A stretch of 64,000 nucleotides of DNA from T3Sed10-241 sp036796255 (GTDB lineage: Bacteria; Bacteroidota; Bacteroidia; Flavobacteriales_D; Cryomorphaceae): NCBI GenBank assembly GCA_036796255.1, contig DAIRDH010000003.1, positions 29,418 through 93,417 of the forward strand, written 5' to 3'. The translations under genes and the position numbers were made by a program. The notes beneath the pieces are model-generated. The model saw only the letters and a list, made by a program, of their open reading frames with translations. It was not told the DNA's origin and did not search any database. Below are positions 1-7,372 of the stretch, piece by piece (position 1 is the first letter of the stretch; every line of letters starts with the position of its first letter).

Positions 1-18
1 GTAACAGAGCTGCAATGA
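1..18 (+). CDS. nqrC: Probable C-terminal tail of NqrC (partial)
   Basis: The first 18 bases can be read as five sense codons followed by TGA. That stop overlaps the nqrD start codon in an ATGA arrangement, as expected for tightly coupled nqr genes. In Na+-NQR operons nqrC lies immediately before nqrD, so this is most simply the end of the FMN-carrying subunit C. The stretch is too short to identify from its own residues. The call rests on gene order and the stop/start overlap. Confidence 0.45.
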   Translation, partial: VTELQ

Positions 19-722
19 GTACAGAGACAGTAGAAAATACATCGACAGCAACAGCAGAGGTTGCGGTTCCCAAAGAGCCCCTCTTCTCTGCCAAAAATAA
101 GAGGCTGATCACAGATCCGCTTGACGACGACAACCCTATCACCGTTCAGGTGCTCGGAATTTGCTCGGCATTGGCCATCACCGTTCAGGTGCAGCAAGCT
201 GTGGTAATGTCTTTGTCCGTTTTGTTTGTTTTGATCTTTGGCAATGTTATTATTTCTTTGCTGAGAAACACGATCCCTTCACGGATTCGAATCATCGTCC
301 AACTTGTGGTGGTGGCTTCATTGGTTATTTTGGTAAACGAATTGCTCAAAGCATTTCTTCCTGATATTAGCGAACGTCTATCGGTATTTGTAGGCCTGAT
401 CATTACCAACTGTATCATTATGGGCCGTTTTGAAGCTTTTGCCATGGGCAACAAAGCTTTTCCCTCAGCGCTTGATGGTATTGGAAATTCCTTGGGTTAT
501 GCATGGATTCTTGTTGCTGTAGCGGTGGTAAGGGAAGTATTTGGTTCAGGAGCAATCAGCTTCCCTGGTATTGGCCAAATAAAGTTTATTCCTGCGTCAT
601 TTTTCGAATTGGGCTACATGAACAATAACCTGATGATTCTTCCTCCTATGGCTTTGATCGTAGTGGGTATCATCATCTGGATACAGCGCTCAAGAAATAC
701 CAAACTCGTAGAAGAAAACTAA
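15..722 (+). CDS. nqrD: Na+-translocating NADH:quinone reductase subunit D
   Basis: Integral membrane subunit of the sodium-pumping NADH:ubiquinone oxidoreductase. NqrD and NqrE are homologous and pack together in the membrane, where they hold an iron-sulfur centre between them. The protein is 235 aa with about six hydrophobic segments. The family hallmark near the N-terminus, DPLDDDNPIT, is at residues 34-43, followed by VLGICSALAITV. Typical NqrD is about 210 aa with this motif roughly 20 residues earlier, so this copy carries a Thr/Ala/Glu-rich N-terminal extension. The ATG at 15 overlaps a probable nqrC stop, which supports the long start. nqrE follows after 13 nt. Confidence 0.96.
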   Translation: MSTETVENTSTATAEVAVPKEPLFSAKNKRLITDPLDDDNPITVQVLGICSALAITVQVQQAVVMSLSVLFVLIFGNVIISLLRNTIPSRIRIIVQLVVVASLVILVNELLKAFLPDISERLSVFVGLIITNCIIMGRFEAFAMGNKAFPSALDGIGNSLGYAWILVAVAVVREVFGSGAISFPGIGQIKFIPASFFELGYMNNNLMILPPMALIVVGIIIWIQRSRNTKLVEEN

Positions 723-735
723 TTAGTCCAAAACA

Positions 736-1350
736 ATGGAAGCATTAAACATATTTGTGAAGTCGATCTTTATCGACAACATGATTTTCGCTTACTTTCT
801 CGGAATGTGCTCTTATCTCGCCGTTTCAAAAACAGTGAAAACTGGTATAGGACTAGGAATGGCTGTAATCTTCGTGCTCGGCATCACAGTTCCAATCAAC
901 TTTCTATTGGAAAACTTTGTACTTAAAGAAGGCGCACTTACCTGGATTGATCCTTCATTCGCAAATGTTGACTTGAGCTTTTTGAGTTTTATCATGTTCA
1001 TTGCTGTGATCGCATCTATGGTGCAGTTGGTGGAGATGATCGTCGAGAAATTTGCACCTGCCCTCTATGGAGCTTTGGGAATATTCCTGCCGCTGATTGC
1101 GGTGAATTGCGCGATACTTGGTGGTTCACTTTTTATGCAAGAGCGTCAGTACACCACAATCGCGGATGCTACAGTTTTCGGTTTGGGTAGCGGCGTGGGT
1201 TGGTTGCTTGCCATTGTGGGTATTGCGGCCATCCGTGAGAAAATACGTTACTCAAATGTACCCGCACCTCTCCGAGGATTAGGCATTACATTCATTATTA
1301 CCGGATTGATGGGTATTGCTTTCATGGCCTTTATGGGCATTGAACTTTAA
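736..1350 (+). CDS. nqrE: Na+-translocating NADH:quinone reductase subunit E
   Basis: Membrane subunit of Na+-NQR, paired with NqrD. At 204 aa it is full length for the family. It opens with the conserved block FVKSIFIDNMIFAYFLGMCS and has six predicted membrane spans. The segment LIAVNCAILGGSLFM (about residue 117) and the cysteine in FLGMCS are the conserved helix positions that in solved complexes ligate the Fe-S centre shared with NqrD. The gene sits between nqrD and nqrF with short spacers on the same strand, so it is clearly co-transcribed. Confidence 0.97.
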   Translation: MEALNIFVKSIFIDNMIFAYFLGMCSYLAVSKTVKTGIGLGMAVIFVLGITVPINFLLENFVLKEGALTWIDPSFANVDLSFLSFIMFIAVIASMVQLVEMIVEKFAPALYGALGIFLPLIAVNCAILGGSLFMQERQYTTIADATVFGLGSGVGWLLAIVGIAAIREKIRYSNVPAPLRGLGITFIITGLMGIAFMAFMGIEL

Positions 1351-1391
1351 TGGGAAAACCATTGTTTGATATACAAGAAAATTAAGAATAC

Positions 1392-2687
1392 ATGACCGCT
1401 ACAATCATAGCAACACTCGCAGCCTTTTTGATCCTTATTCTTTTGCTGGTAAGCGTTTTGCTTTTCGCAAAATCAAAATTATCACCATCAGGACCCGTAA
1501 CGCTTTTAATAAACGGTGAGAAAACCATTGAGGTGGAATCGGGCAATACCATTCTTAGCACATTGAGCAACGAGAAAATCTTCCTGCCCTCGGCTTGTGG
1601 AGGTGGAGGTACTTGCGCCATGTGCAAGTGTCAGGTGTTCGAAGGTGGAGGAGAGATCCTTCCTACAGAAGCACCTTACTTTTCCAGAAAGGAAATTGCT
1701 GAAAACTGGCGCCTGGGTTGCCAGGTCAAAGTGAAGCAGGATATGAAAATTGCGATTCCAGAAGAGATTTTTGGAATCAAAAAATGGGAATGCGAAGTGG
1801 TTTCGAATTACAACGTGGCTTCATTTATCAAGGAATTTGTGGTGCGTTTGCCCGAAGGAGAGCACCTCGAGTTTGAAGCGGGTGGATACATTCAGATCGA
1901 TGTACCTCCTTGCGTTGTGAATTACAAGGACATCGACATTACTTCTCACCCGGAGCTTGGCCGCGACCCTATGGATTTCAAAGGCGAGTGGGACAAGTTC
2001 GGTCTGTGGAACTTGCAGATGAAAAACAATGAAGAGATTTTCAGGGCATATTCCATGGCCAATCACCCTGCGGAGGGAAACATTATTATGTTGAATATCC
2101 GAATTGCTACGCCACCGTGGGATAGGGCCAAGAACAAATGGATGGATGTGAATCCAGGTATTTGCTCAAGCTTCGTTTTCGGATGTAAGCCTGGCGATAA
2201 GGTTACTATTTCAGGACCTTACGGTGAGTTCTTCATCAAAGACACTGGCTCAGAAATGCTCTACATCGGCGGTGGTGCCGGAATGGCACCCATGCGCTCG
2301 CACCTTTTCCACTTGTTTCACACATTGAAAACGGACAGGAAGGTTTCATACTGGTATGGAGGGCGCTCTAAACGCGAGCTTTTCTACCTTGATCACTTCC
2401 GTAAAATAGAAAAGGAATTCCCCAACTTTAGTTTTCACGTAGTGCTCTCAGAGCCGCTTCCAGAAGACAATTGGAAGGCTAAGAAAAGTATCGAGGATGA
2501 GGGAGATGGTTTTACAGGCTTTGTACACCAGGCGGTAATTGACCAATACCTTAAAAAGCACGATGCACCGGAAGACATTGAATTCTACTTCTGCGGCCCA
2601 CCACTTATGAACGCTGCCGTCCTCAAGATGGTTGACGAATGGGGAGTGCCACCCGAGAATGTTGCATTTGACGACTTCGGAGGGTAA
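1392..2687 (+). CDS. nqrF: Na+-translocating NADH:quinone reductase subunit F (NADH dehydrogenase, 2Fe-2S and FAD)
   Basis: Electron-input subunit of Na+-NQR: it oxidises cytoplasmic NADH through FAD and passes electrons to a 2Fe-2S cluster. It has 431 aa. One N-terminal membrane anchor (about residues 5-25) is followed by a ferredoxin domain with Cys69, Cys75 and Cys78 (CGGGGTCAMC) and a fourth Cys in RLGCQV. Then come a ferredoxin-reductase FAD domain with the RAYSMAN motif and an NAD domain with YIGGGAGMAPMRSH. The protein ends in the typical FDDFGG. It is the last gene of the operon: a strong terminator starts 22 nt after the stop. Confidence 0.97.
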   Translation: MTATIIATLAAFLILILLLVSVLLFAKSKLSPSGPVTLLINGEKTIEVESGNTILSTLSNEKIFLPSACGGGGTCAMCKCQVFEGGGEILPTEAPYFSRKEIAENWRLGCQVKVKQDMKIAIPEEIFGIKKWECEVVSNYNVASFIKEFVVRLPEGEHLEFEAGGYIQIDVPPCVVNYKDIDITSHPELGRDPMDFKGEWDKFGLWNLQMKNNEEIFRAYSMANHPAEGNIIMLNIRIATPPWDRAKNKWMDVNPGICSSFVFGCKPGDKVTISGPYGEFFIKDTGSEMLYIGGGAGMAPMRSHLFHLFHTLKTDRKVSYWYGGRSKRELFYLDHFRKIEKEFPNFSFHVVLSEPLPEDNWKAKKSIEDEGDGFTGFVHQAVIDQYLKKHDAPEDIEFYFCGPPLMNAAVLKMVDEWGVPPENVAFDDFGG

Positions 2688-2709
2688 TTGGCATTCATAA
2701 AGTTTGGAG

Positions 2710-2741
2710 CGCCCGGTTGATATCAACTGGGCGTTTCTTTT
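2710..2741 (+). terminator. Rho-independent terminator of the nqr operon
   Basis: CGCCCGGTTGATATCAACTGGGCG forms a near-perfect hairpin (bases 2710-2733); its only non-Watson-Crick pair is G-T, a G-U wobble in RNA. It is followed directly by the T-rich run TTTCTTTT. It lies 22 nt after the nqrF stop and closes the nqr transcript. Confidence 0.9.
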
Positions 2742-2811
2742 GCTCTTACTTTAATCATGAAGATCATAGGAATGCAAATTTTTTTGGTATTTTCATTCCA
2801 AAATTGAATTC

Positions 2812-3291
2812 ATGACGATTCAGGAATGGTTTGATGCATACGGACACAGCCACCAAAATCCGACCAACAAGGCTGTGCATTGGGTATGCGTTCCCCTTAT
2901 CTTCTTCAGCATAGTCGGAATATTGTCTTTAATGGGCTTGGGATTTGTAAATGATTTTTTGCCTACTTCAGTTATCCCGTACATTCATCTGGGCACGCTG
3001 CTCGTACTTTTTGGAGTGATTTTCTTTTTGCGCTTGTCTGTTCCCATCGCTTTGGGAATGCTCGCTGTGTCTCTGCTCATGCTCTGGTTGGTGCATCAAA
3101 GCCAACTCGCTTTGGGCGAAAATGTTTGGATGTTTTTCGTGGGTATATTCGTATTGAGCTGGATAGGTCAGTTTATCGGGCACAAAATCGAAGGCGCGAA
3201 GCCCAGTTTTTTCGACGATCTAAAGTTTCTCATGATTGGGCCAGCCTGGCTCTTGCACTTCATTTACCGAAAGGTGGGTATACCGTACTAA
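2812..3291 (+). CDS. DUF962 / Mpo1-like membrane protein
   Basis: A 159-aa membrane protein of the DUF962 (Mpo1-like) family. Visible marks are the N-terminal block with His12, His14 and His23 (YGHSHQNPTNKAVHW), about four hydrophobic helices, and a C-terminal GHKIEGAKPSFFDDL followed by GPAWLLH. In yeast, Mpo1 is an Fe(II)-dependent dioxygenase acting on 2-hydroxy fatty acids in sphingoid-base breakdown, with the conserved histidines as iron ligands. Whether the bacterial protein has that chemistry is inferred, not shown. The stop overlaps the next gene as TAATG, indicating translational coupling to the acetyltransferase. Confidence 0.85.
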   Translation: MTIQEWFDAYGHSHQNPTNKAVHWVCVPLIFFSIVGILSLMGLGFVNDFLPTSVIPYIHLGTLLVLFGVIFFLRLSVPIALGMLAVSLLMLWLVHQSQLALGENVWMFFVGIFVLSWIGQFIGHKIEGAKPSFFDDLKFLMIGPAWLLHFIYRKVGIPY

Positions 3292-3776
3292 TGGCGTTGA
3301 AAAACAGTGGTATCGATTTAGGGGCTTACATCATTAGCCCCGCCAAAGCGGAAGAAATCTATCCCCTTCGTTTGCTCGTGCTCAGGCCTGGGGGTACGCT
3401 CAGCGATTGTCGATTTGAGGGCGACGACCTGGACAGCACTTTTCACTTGAAAGCCAGCGACGTGTTTGGAAATGTTCTGGCCATTGCTTCATTTTACGAA
3501 AAGTCTCAGCCACAGCTCAGCGGAGGGCGCGCCATTCAATTGCGTGGAATGGCTTCGCACCCCGAAGTAAGGGGCTTGGGTTATGGCAAAGCCTTGGTGC
3601 AGCATGCACTTCAGGGTTACACATTGGATAATGCTGAGCTGATGTGGTGCAATGCCCGTGAAGTCGCAGTGTCATTCTACGAGCGGCTCGGGTTTACCAA
3701 ATTTGGGGAGCCTTTCGATATTGCTGGCATCGGGAAGCATTGGGTGATGTGGACGAGGTTGACAAAAGCAGATTGA
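3291..3776 (+). CDS. GNAT-family N-acetyltransferase
   Basis: A 161-aa GNAT acetyltransferase. The acetyl-CoA loop appears as HPEVRGLGYGKALVQHAL, and the C-terminal half ends in the usual AVSFYERLGFTKFGEPFDI signature. The frame is open further upstream, but the ATG at 3291 overlaps the stop of the preceding gene (TAATG) and gives the normal family length, so it is chosen. The substrate cannot be told from sequence. Proteins of this shape act on small amines or on protein N-termini. Confidence 0.88.
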   Translation: MALKNSGIDLGAYIISPAKAEEIYPLRLLVLRPGGTLSDCRFEGDDLDSTFHLKASDVFGNVLAIASFYEKSQPQLSGGRAIQLRGMASHPEVRGLGYGKALVQHALQGYTLDNAELMWCNAREVAVSFYERLGFTKFGEPFDIAGIGKHWVMWTRLTKAD

Positions 3777-3802
3777 AATTCAAAATTCTTCCCAATTCGT
3801 AA

Positions 3803-3831
3803 TTGCAACAAAGTTATAATAACTATCTTTG
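3803..3831 (+). promoter_or_regulatory. Bacteroidota promoter with overlapping Fur-family-like operator
   Basis: TTG at 3803-3805 and TATCTTTG at 3824-3831 match the Bacteroidota -33 and -7 elements with an 18-nt spacer. Between them, overlapping the -7, lies an inverted repeat around A3818: 3810-3817 AAAGTTAT against 3819-3826 ATAACTAT, pairing at 7 of 8 positions, with a perfect GTTAT-A-ATAAC core. Size and symmetry resemble operators of Fur-family metal regulators (Fur, Zur, PerR). The genes downstream encode a metal-type receptor locus, which makes metal-dependent repression the likely reading. The regulator itself is inferred. Confidence 0.6.
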
Positions 3832-3841
3832 CGGATTCGCA

Positions 3842-4234
3842 ATGTGTAGTAAATTCAAACATCATTTCGCCATCTTCTTCCTGATGGTCTTTGCAATCGG
3901 CCTTTCTGAAGGAACTTTGCACGGCCTCTTGCATGCTGAAATGCATGAAGTACACGAAGTGTATCTACACCACGCCTGCTCACATGGTCACGAAGTTGAA
4001 GCTGAAACCAATGATTTACCTAGGGCTGGTGAAAGCCATGTCGCGGCCAATGTAGCGCACAATGATACCTGCGCACGATGTGCAAACTTCCTTGTACAGG
4101 ATCAGGTAAATTTGTCTCCAGAAGGACCTGGCGGAGCAACAATTTTTGCCGCTTTGCCGCCGATAGCGGCTTGCGCGTTTTATGCATTTCGCAACACTAC
4201 GCTTTCTTCGCTTAGAGGGCCCCCGGTGGTATAA
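3842..4234 (+). CDS. Small exported His/Cys-rich protein, putative metal binding
   Basis: A 130-aa protein with an N-terminal hydrophobic segment (signal peptide or anchor) followed by a region crowded with histidine: HGLLHAEMHEVHEVYLHHAC, SHGHEVE and SHVAANVAHND. A CARC pair and a C-terminal SLRGPPVV follow. I know no named domain, but small His-rich exported proteins ending like this are common just before metal-type TonB receptors in Bacteroidota. An upstream in-frame ATT/ATG region exists from 3803, but the promoter -7 element lies inside it, so the ATG at 3842 is preferred; the leader would then be very short. Periplasmic metal buffering or delivery is inferred. Confidence 0.65.
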   Translation: MCSKFKHHFAIFFLMVFAIGLSEGTLHGLLHAEMHEVHEVYLHHACSHGHEVEAETNDLPRAGESHVAANVAHNDTCARCANFLVQDQVNLSPEGPGGATIFAALPPIAACAFYAFRNTTLSSLRGPPVV

Positions 4235-4304
4235 CAACCCGCTTTCATAAGGCCAGCCGGCCATTTTTCCCCTTTCCTTTTTCTCATTACTACCTTCAGG
4301 TTTC

Positions 4305-6647
4305 ATGAACTTCCACAAGTTCTACGTATTCATTTGTGCAGTGATGTTGTATGTGTCAGGCTTCAGCCAAACGCCTTGCGATATACACCTCACAGGTACA
4401 GTTATTGACCGCAATTCGGGTCAGGAGCTGACGTATGCCACGGTGGTTCTTGAAGAGGCCTATAAAGCGGGCAATACAAATGAGGAGGGCCGATTTGAAT
4501 TCAAAGCTTTGTGCCAGGGACAGTTGACCATGAGCATTTCTCATGTGGGCTGTAATACGGAGAAGTATGTCTTCGATTTGCGCAGGGATACCGCGCTCAC
4601 CATTTACCTGTCGCATAGCGAGGAATCGCTGGATGCCGTTGAAATATACGCATTGAAGGAGAGCGCTATGGAACTTACCCGCATGGAAGTGCGCAGCGCT
4701 GACATCGAAAAAGGTTCTGGCAGGCAACTGGCTGAACTGGCCCTCATGCTTCCCGGCATGCGGCTGCTGCAAACTGGCAATGCCATCGCAAAACCTGTAT
4801 TTCGCGGAATGCACAGCAACCGCCTGCTGCTCATGAACAACGGCATACGGCAAGAAGGCCAGTACTGGGGCTCGGAGCACGCACCCGAGATCGATAGCTA
4901 TGTGGCCCAATCACTCGCAATTATTGAAGGGCCCGATGCACTGCGCTATGCCTCCGATGCCATTGCCGGTGTTTTGCTTGTGGAGCCGCCCGATGTTTTC
5001 GGCCATGAACAATTTGCCGGAAAACTTCAATCCACTCTGCAGTCGAATGGAAGGGGAGGGGCTGCTGCTGCTGAACTGAGCGGCACCACACCCTTTGCAA
5101 AAGGCCTACACTACCGTGTGCAAGGCTCGCTGAAGAAGTTGGGCACTGTAAGAGATTCTCGCAATTTCTTGACCAATACAGGGGTGGAGGAGTACAACTA
5201 CTCTTATGCTTTGGGTTATCAATACAAGGCATGGAAGGCGGAGGTATACTACTCCAAGTTCAACCAGCGCTTTGGCTTGTACCGCTACTCCCACCTTGGC
5301 AACCTCACTGACCTGCAAAATGTGCTGCAAGGCAGAAGCCAACCCGATACCCTCGGCTTCAGCTATGATTTTGATAGACCATATCAAAGGGTTTCGCACG
5401 AGTTGTTCAAGGTCAGACTCGAGCACCGCATCGATGAAAGCAACCGCATAGAGATGGTGTATGCCAGGCAGTACAACCGCCGGCAGGAATTTGATATTCA
5501 CATAGGCCGCAACCCTTCGGACGAAGCCCTTTCAAGGCCTCAACTCGACTACAGACTCACCACCCATCTTGCCGAAGCACTGTGGCACCATGCCCCAGGT
5601 AAAATAAATGGTGTGCTCGGCGCCAGCGCCATGATGCGCCGCAACCGCTATCGGGGCCGCGAGTTTATGCCCAATTATGAGAATCAAAACCTTGGAGTGT
5701 TTCTTATAGAGCGCTATGCACGTGGTGCGTGGAATTTCACCGCTGCCATGCGCTACGACCATCACACAGGACAGGTATTTGAGCCTGTTGCCAGTTTTGA
5801 CAATCCTGTCAAGCTGAATTTTGATGGATTTGCCACCTCTGTGGCAGTGCGAAGATCAATCACGAATGGAGATATCAACTTCAGTGGTGGCACGCAATGG
5901 CGGGCTCCGGCAGTCAATGAACTTTTTAGCAATGGACTGCACCATGGGGCAGGTGGCATTGAAGTGGGCAATCCTAATTTGCAAAGTGAGCGGTCTTACA
6001 ATGCCGCGCTTACCTTCAGAAAAGCATGGCGACAGCAAAAGCTTCAGGCTGTGGCTTACTTCAATTTCATCGAAAACTTCATTTTTATGAATCCCAATTC
6101 CATAGAGCTTACCATCCGCGGAGCCTTTCCACGCTTCGATTTTGAACAAGCTGATGCCCTTTTCAGAGGAATTGACTTGCGGCATGAAGCAAATTGGAGC
6201 GAGAGCTGGAGTACCATCAGCACGGCAAGTCTGGTATGGGCGGACAACCTGGAGAACAACACCTTTTTTGTAGGCATTCCGGCACACCACTTTAGTGTCG
6301 ATTTGCGCCGAACATATGACGACACTGAAAGGCTGAAAGGACTCTACACCAGCATCCGGGCCACCTATACCATGAGGCAGTACCGCGCTCCTGATTTGTA
6401 TCCCTTTGATGCTGTGCGCGAAATGGGCAGTGCTGCGCCACTTCCGCCGAGCTTCGATTTCGCTGCTCCTCCCGATGGCTACTTTTTATTGGGCGCATCG
6501 GCAGGAATGCGATTTGGCAACAGCAGCCTTTCACTCGATGTTGAGAATGCGCTCAATGCCGCTTACCGCGACTACATGAACCGCTTTAGATATTTCGCAG
6601 ATGAAATGGGAATCAACGTTTTATTGCGGTTTCAACACAATTTTTAA
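4305..6647 (+). CDS. TonB-dependent outer-membrane receptor, probably for a metal
   Basis: A 780-aa TonB-dependent receptor: signal peptide ending at SGFSQ, a carboxypeptidase-regulatory-like beta domain (about 28-110, GTVIDRNSG to LSHSEESLDAVEIYA), a plug domain (about 120-225, including LPGMRLLQTGNAIAKPVFRGM and IIEGPDALRYASDAIAGVL), then a beta barrel ending in aromatic Phe (FQHNF). It imports a substrate across the outer membrane using TonB-ExbBD energy. It has no SusD partner, so glycans are unlikely. The His-rich protein upstream, the Fur-like operator and the small lipoproteins downstream point to zinc or copper. The substrate is inferred. Confidence 0.9.
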   Translation: MNFHKFYVFICAVMLYVSGFSQTPCDIHLTGTVIDRNSGQELTYATVVLEEAYKAGNTNEEGRFEFKALCQGQLTMSISHVGCNTEKYVFDLRRDTALTIYLSHSEESLDAVEIYALKESAMELTRMEVRSADIEKGSGRQLAELALMLPGMRLLQTGNAIAKPVFRGMHSNRLLLMNNGIRQEGQYWGSEHAPEIDSYVAQSLAIIEGPDALRYASDAIAGVLLVEPPDVFGHEQFAGKLQSTLQSNGRGGAAAAELSGTTPFAKGLHYRVQGSLKKLGTVRDSRNFLTNTGVEEYNYSYALGYQYKAWKAEVYYSKFNQRFGLYRYSHLGNLTDLQNVLQGRSQPDTLGFSYDFDRPYQRVSHELFKVRLEHRIDESNRIEMVYARQYNRRQEFDIHIGRNPSDEALSRPQLDYRLTTHLAEALWHHAPGKINGVLGASAMMRRNRYRGREFMPNYENQNLGVFLIERYARGAWNFTAAMRYDHHTGQVFEPVASFDNPVKLNFDGFATSVAVRRSITNGDINFSGGTQWRAPAVNELFSNGLHHGAGGIEVGNPNLQSERSYNAALTFRKAWRQQKLQAVAYFNFIENFIFMNPNSIELTIRGAFPRFDFEQADALFRGIDLRHEANWSESWSTISTASLVWADNLENNTFFVGIPAHHFSVDLRRTYDDTERLKGLYTSIRATYTMRQYRAPDLYPFDAVREMGSAAPLPPSFDFAAPPDGYFLLGASAGMRFGNSSLSLDVENALNAAYRDYMNRFRYFADEMGINVLLRFQHNF

Positions 6648-6681
6648 TTCTAAACTTTCATACACACAAAAACCAAACACA

Positions 6682-7284
6682 ATGAAAATCAAACAAACAC
6701 TAGGCCTATTGGCCGCAGCATTCATGGCTTTTACCTTCGTAGCTTGCGACAACGACGATGACGGTGGAACAACCCCGCCACCGGCCGGCGATGAAGAGGT
6801 GATAACAGACCTTGTACTGACTTTTCAGAATGCAGATACCCAAACTTCAGAAAGCTTCACCTTTTCTGATCCCGATGGTCCGGGGGGAAATGCTCCGACC
6901 ATCGATGCAATAACGCTGGCTCCAGGCGCTTATTCAGTTTCTATTACCGTGCTTGACGCTTCTAATCCCAACGATATCGAAGACCTCACGTCAGAGATTG
7001 CCGAAGAAGAAGCCGATGAACATCAGTTTTTCTTTGAATTGCTCAACGGGGCCGAGGATATCATTACCATCGTATACGCAGATGCCGATGAAGATGGTAA
7101 ACCTATTGGACAGCAGACCGTTTGGGCCATAAGCGATGCCACCTCAGGCAATGAGAAAGTCCGTATTACTTTGATTCATGAACCAAACAAGAATGCCGCG
7201 GGTGCCTCTGAAGGAACACTCTCACCTGCGGTGGGCGGAGAAACGGATATCGAAGTAGAATTCGACATTACTGTGACGCAATAA
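6682..7284 (+). CDS. Acidic lipoprotein linked to metal-type TonB receptor
   Basis: A 200-aa lipoprotein. The start at 6682 gives a clean signal with lipobox FVAC and Cys22, whereas the longer frame runs back into the receptor gene and is not used. After Cys comes an Asp-rich, Pro-rich linker, then one compact beta-rich domain with a DEHQFFFEL segment and an ending in TDIEVEFDITVTQ. Similar proteins sit downstream of metal-type TonB receptors in Bacteroidota and often carry misleading names. No enzymatic motif is visible. The gene begins 34 nt after the receptor stop and is probably in the same transcript. A surface or periplasmic accessory role in uptake is inferred. Confidence 0.75.
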   Translation: MKIKQTLGLLAAAFMAFTFVACDNDDDGGTTPPPAGDEEVITDLVLTFQNADTQTSESFTFSDPDGPGGNAPTIDAITLAPGAYSVSITVLDASNPNDIEDLTSEIAEEEADEHQFFFELLNGAEDIITIVYADADEDGKPIGQQTVWAISDATSGNEKVRITLIHEPNKNAAGASEGTLSPAVGGETDIEVEFDITVTQ

Positions 7285-7300
7285 GCCGGTCAATACAGCT

Positions 7301-7321
7301 TTGCTTCCTTGAAGCAATTTC
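7301..7321 (+). terminator. Short hairpin terminator after the lipoprotein gene
   Basis: TTGCTTC (7301-7307) and GAAGCAA (7311-7317) pair perfectly across a CTT loop and are followed by TTT. It is a weak intrinsic terminator by itself. It stands directly in front of a second, much stronger hairpin (7322-7363). Confidence 0.55.
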
Positions 7322-7372
7322 AATCCCACTTTTCGTAAATTTGGACATGCGAAAAGTGGGATTTTTATTTTT
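7322..7372 (+). promoter_or_regulatory. 14-bp hairpin plus U-tract enclosing the next start codon
   Basis: AATCCCACTTTTCG (7322-7335) and CGAAAAGTGGGATT (7350-7363) are exact reverse complements. The 14-nt loop (7336-7349) ends with the ATG of the next lipoprotein gene, so the right arm encodes its residues 2-6. The right arm runs into TTTTTATTTTT. The structure has the form of an intrinsic terminator, yet it lies across the translation start. It could end the upstream operon, hide or present the ATG, or act as an attenuator controlled by ribosome occupancy. The function is inferred. Confidence 0.75.

Noticed and set aside
7336..7343. TAAATTTG, a full match to the -7 promoter element
   Set aside because: Transcription from it would start after the ATG at 7347, and no later start codon fits a lipoprotein signal, so it cannot drive that gene. 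It is more likely a chance match in the hairpin loop.
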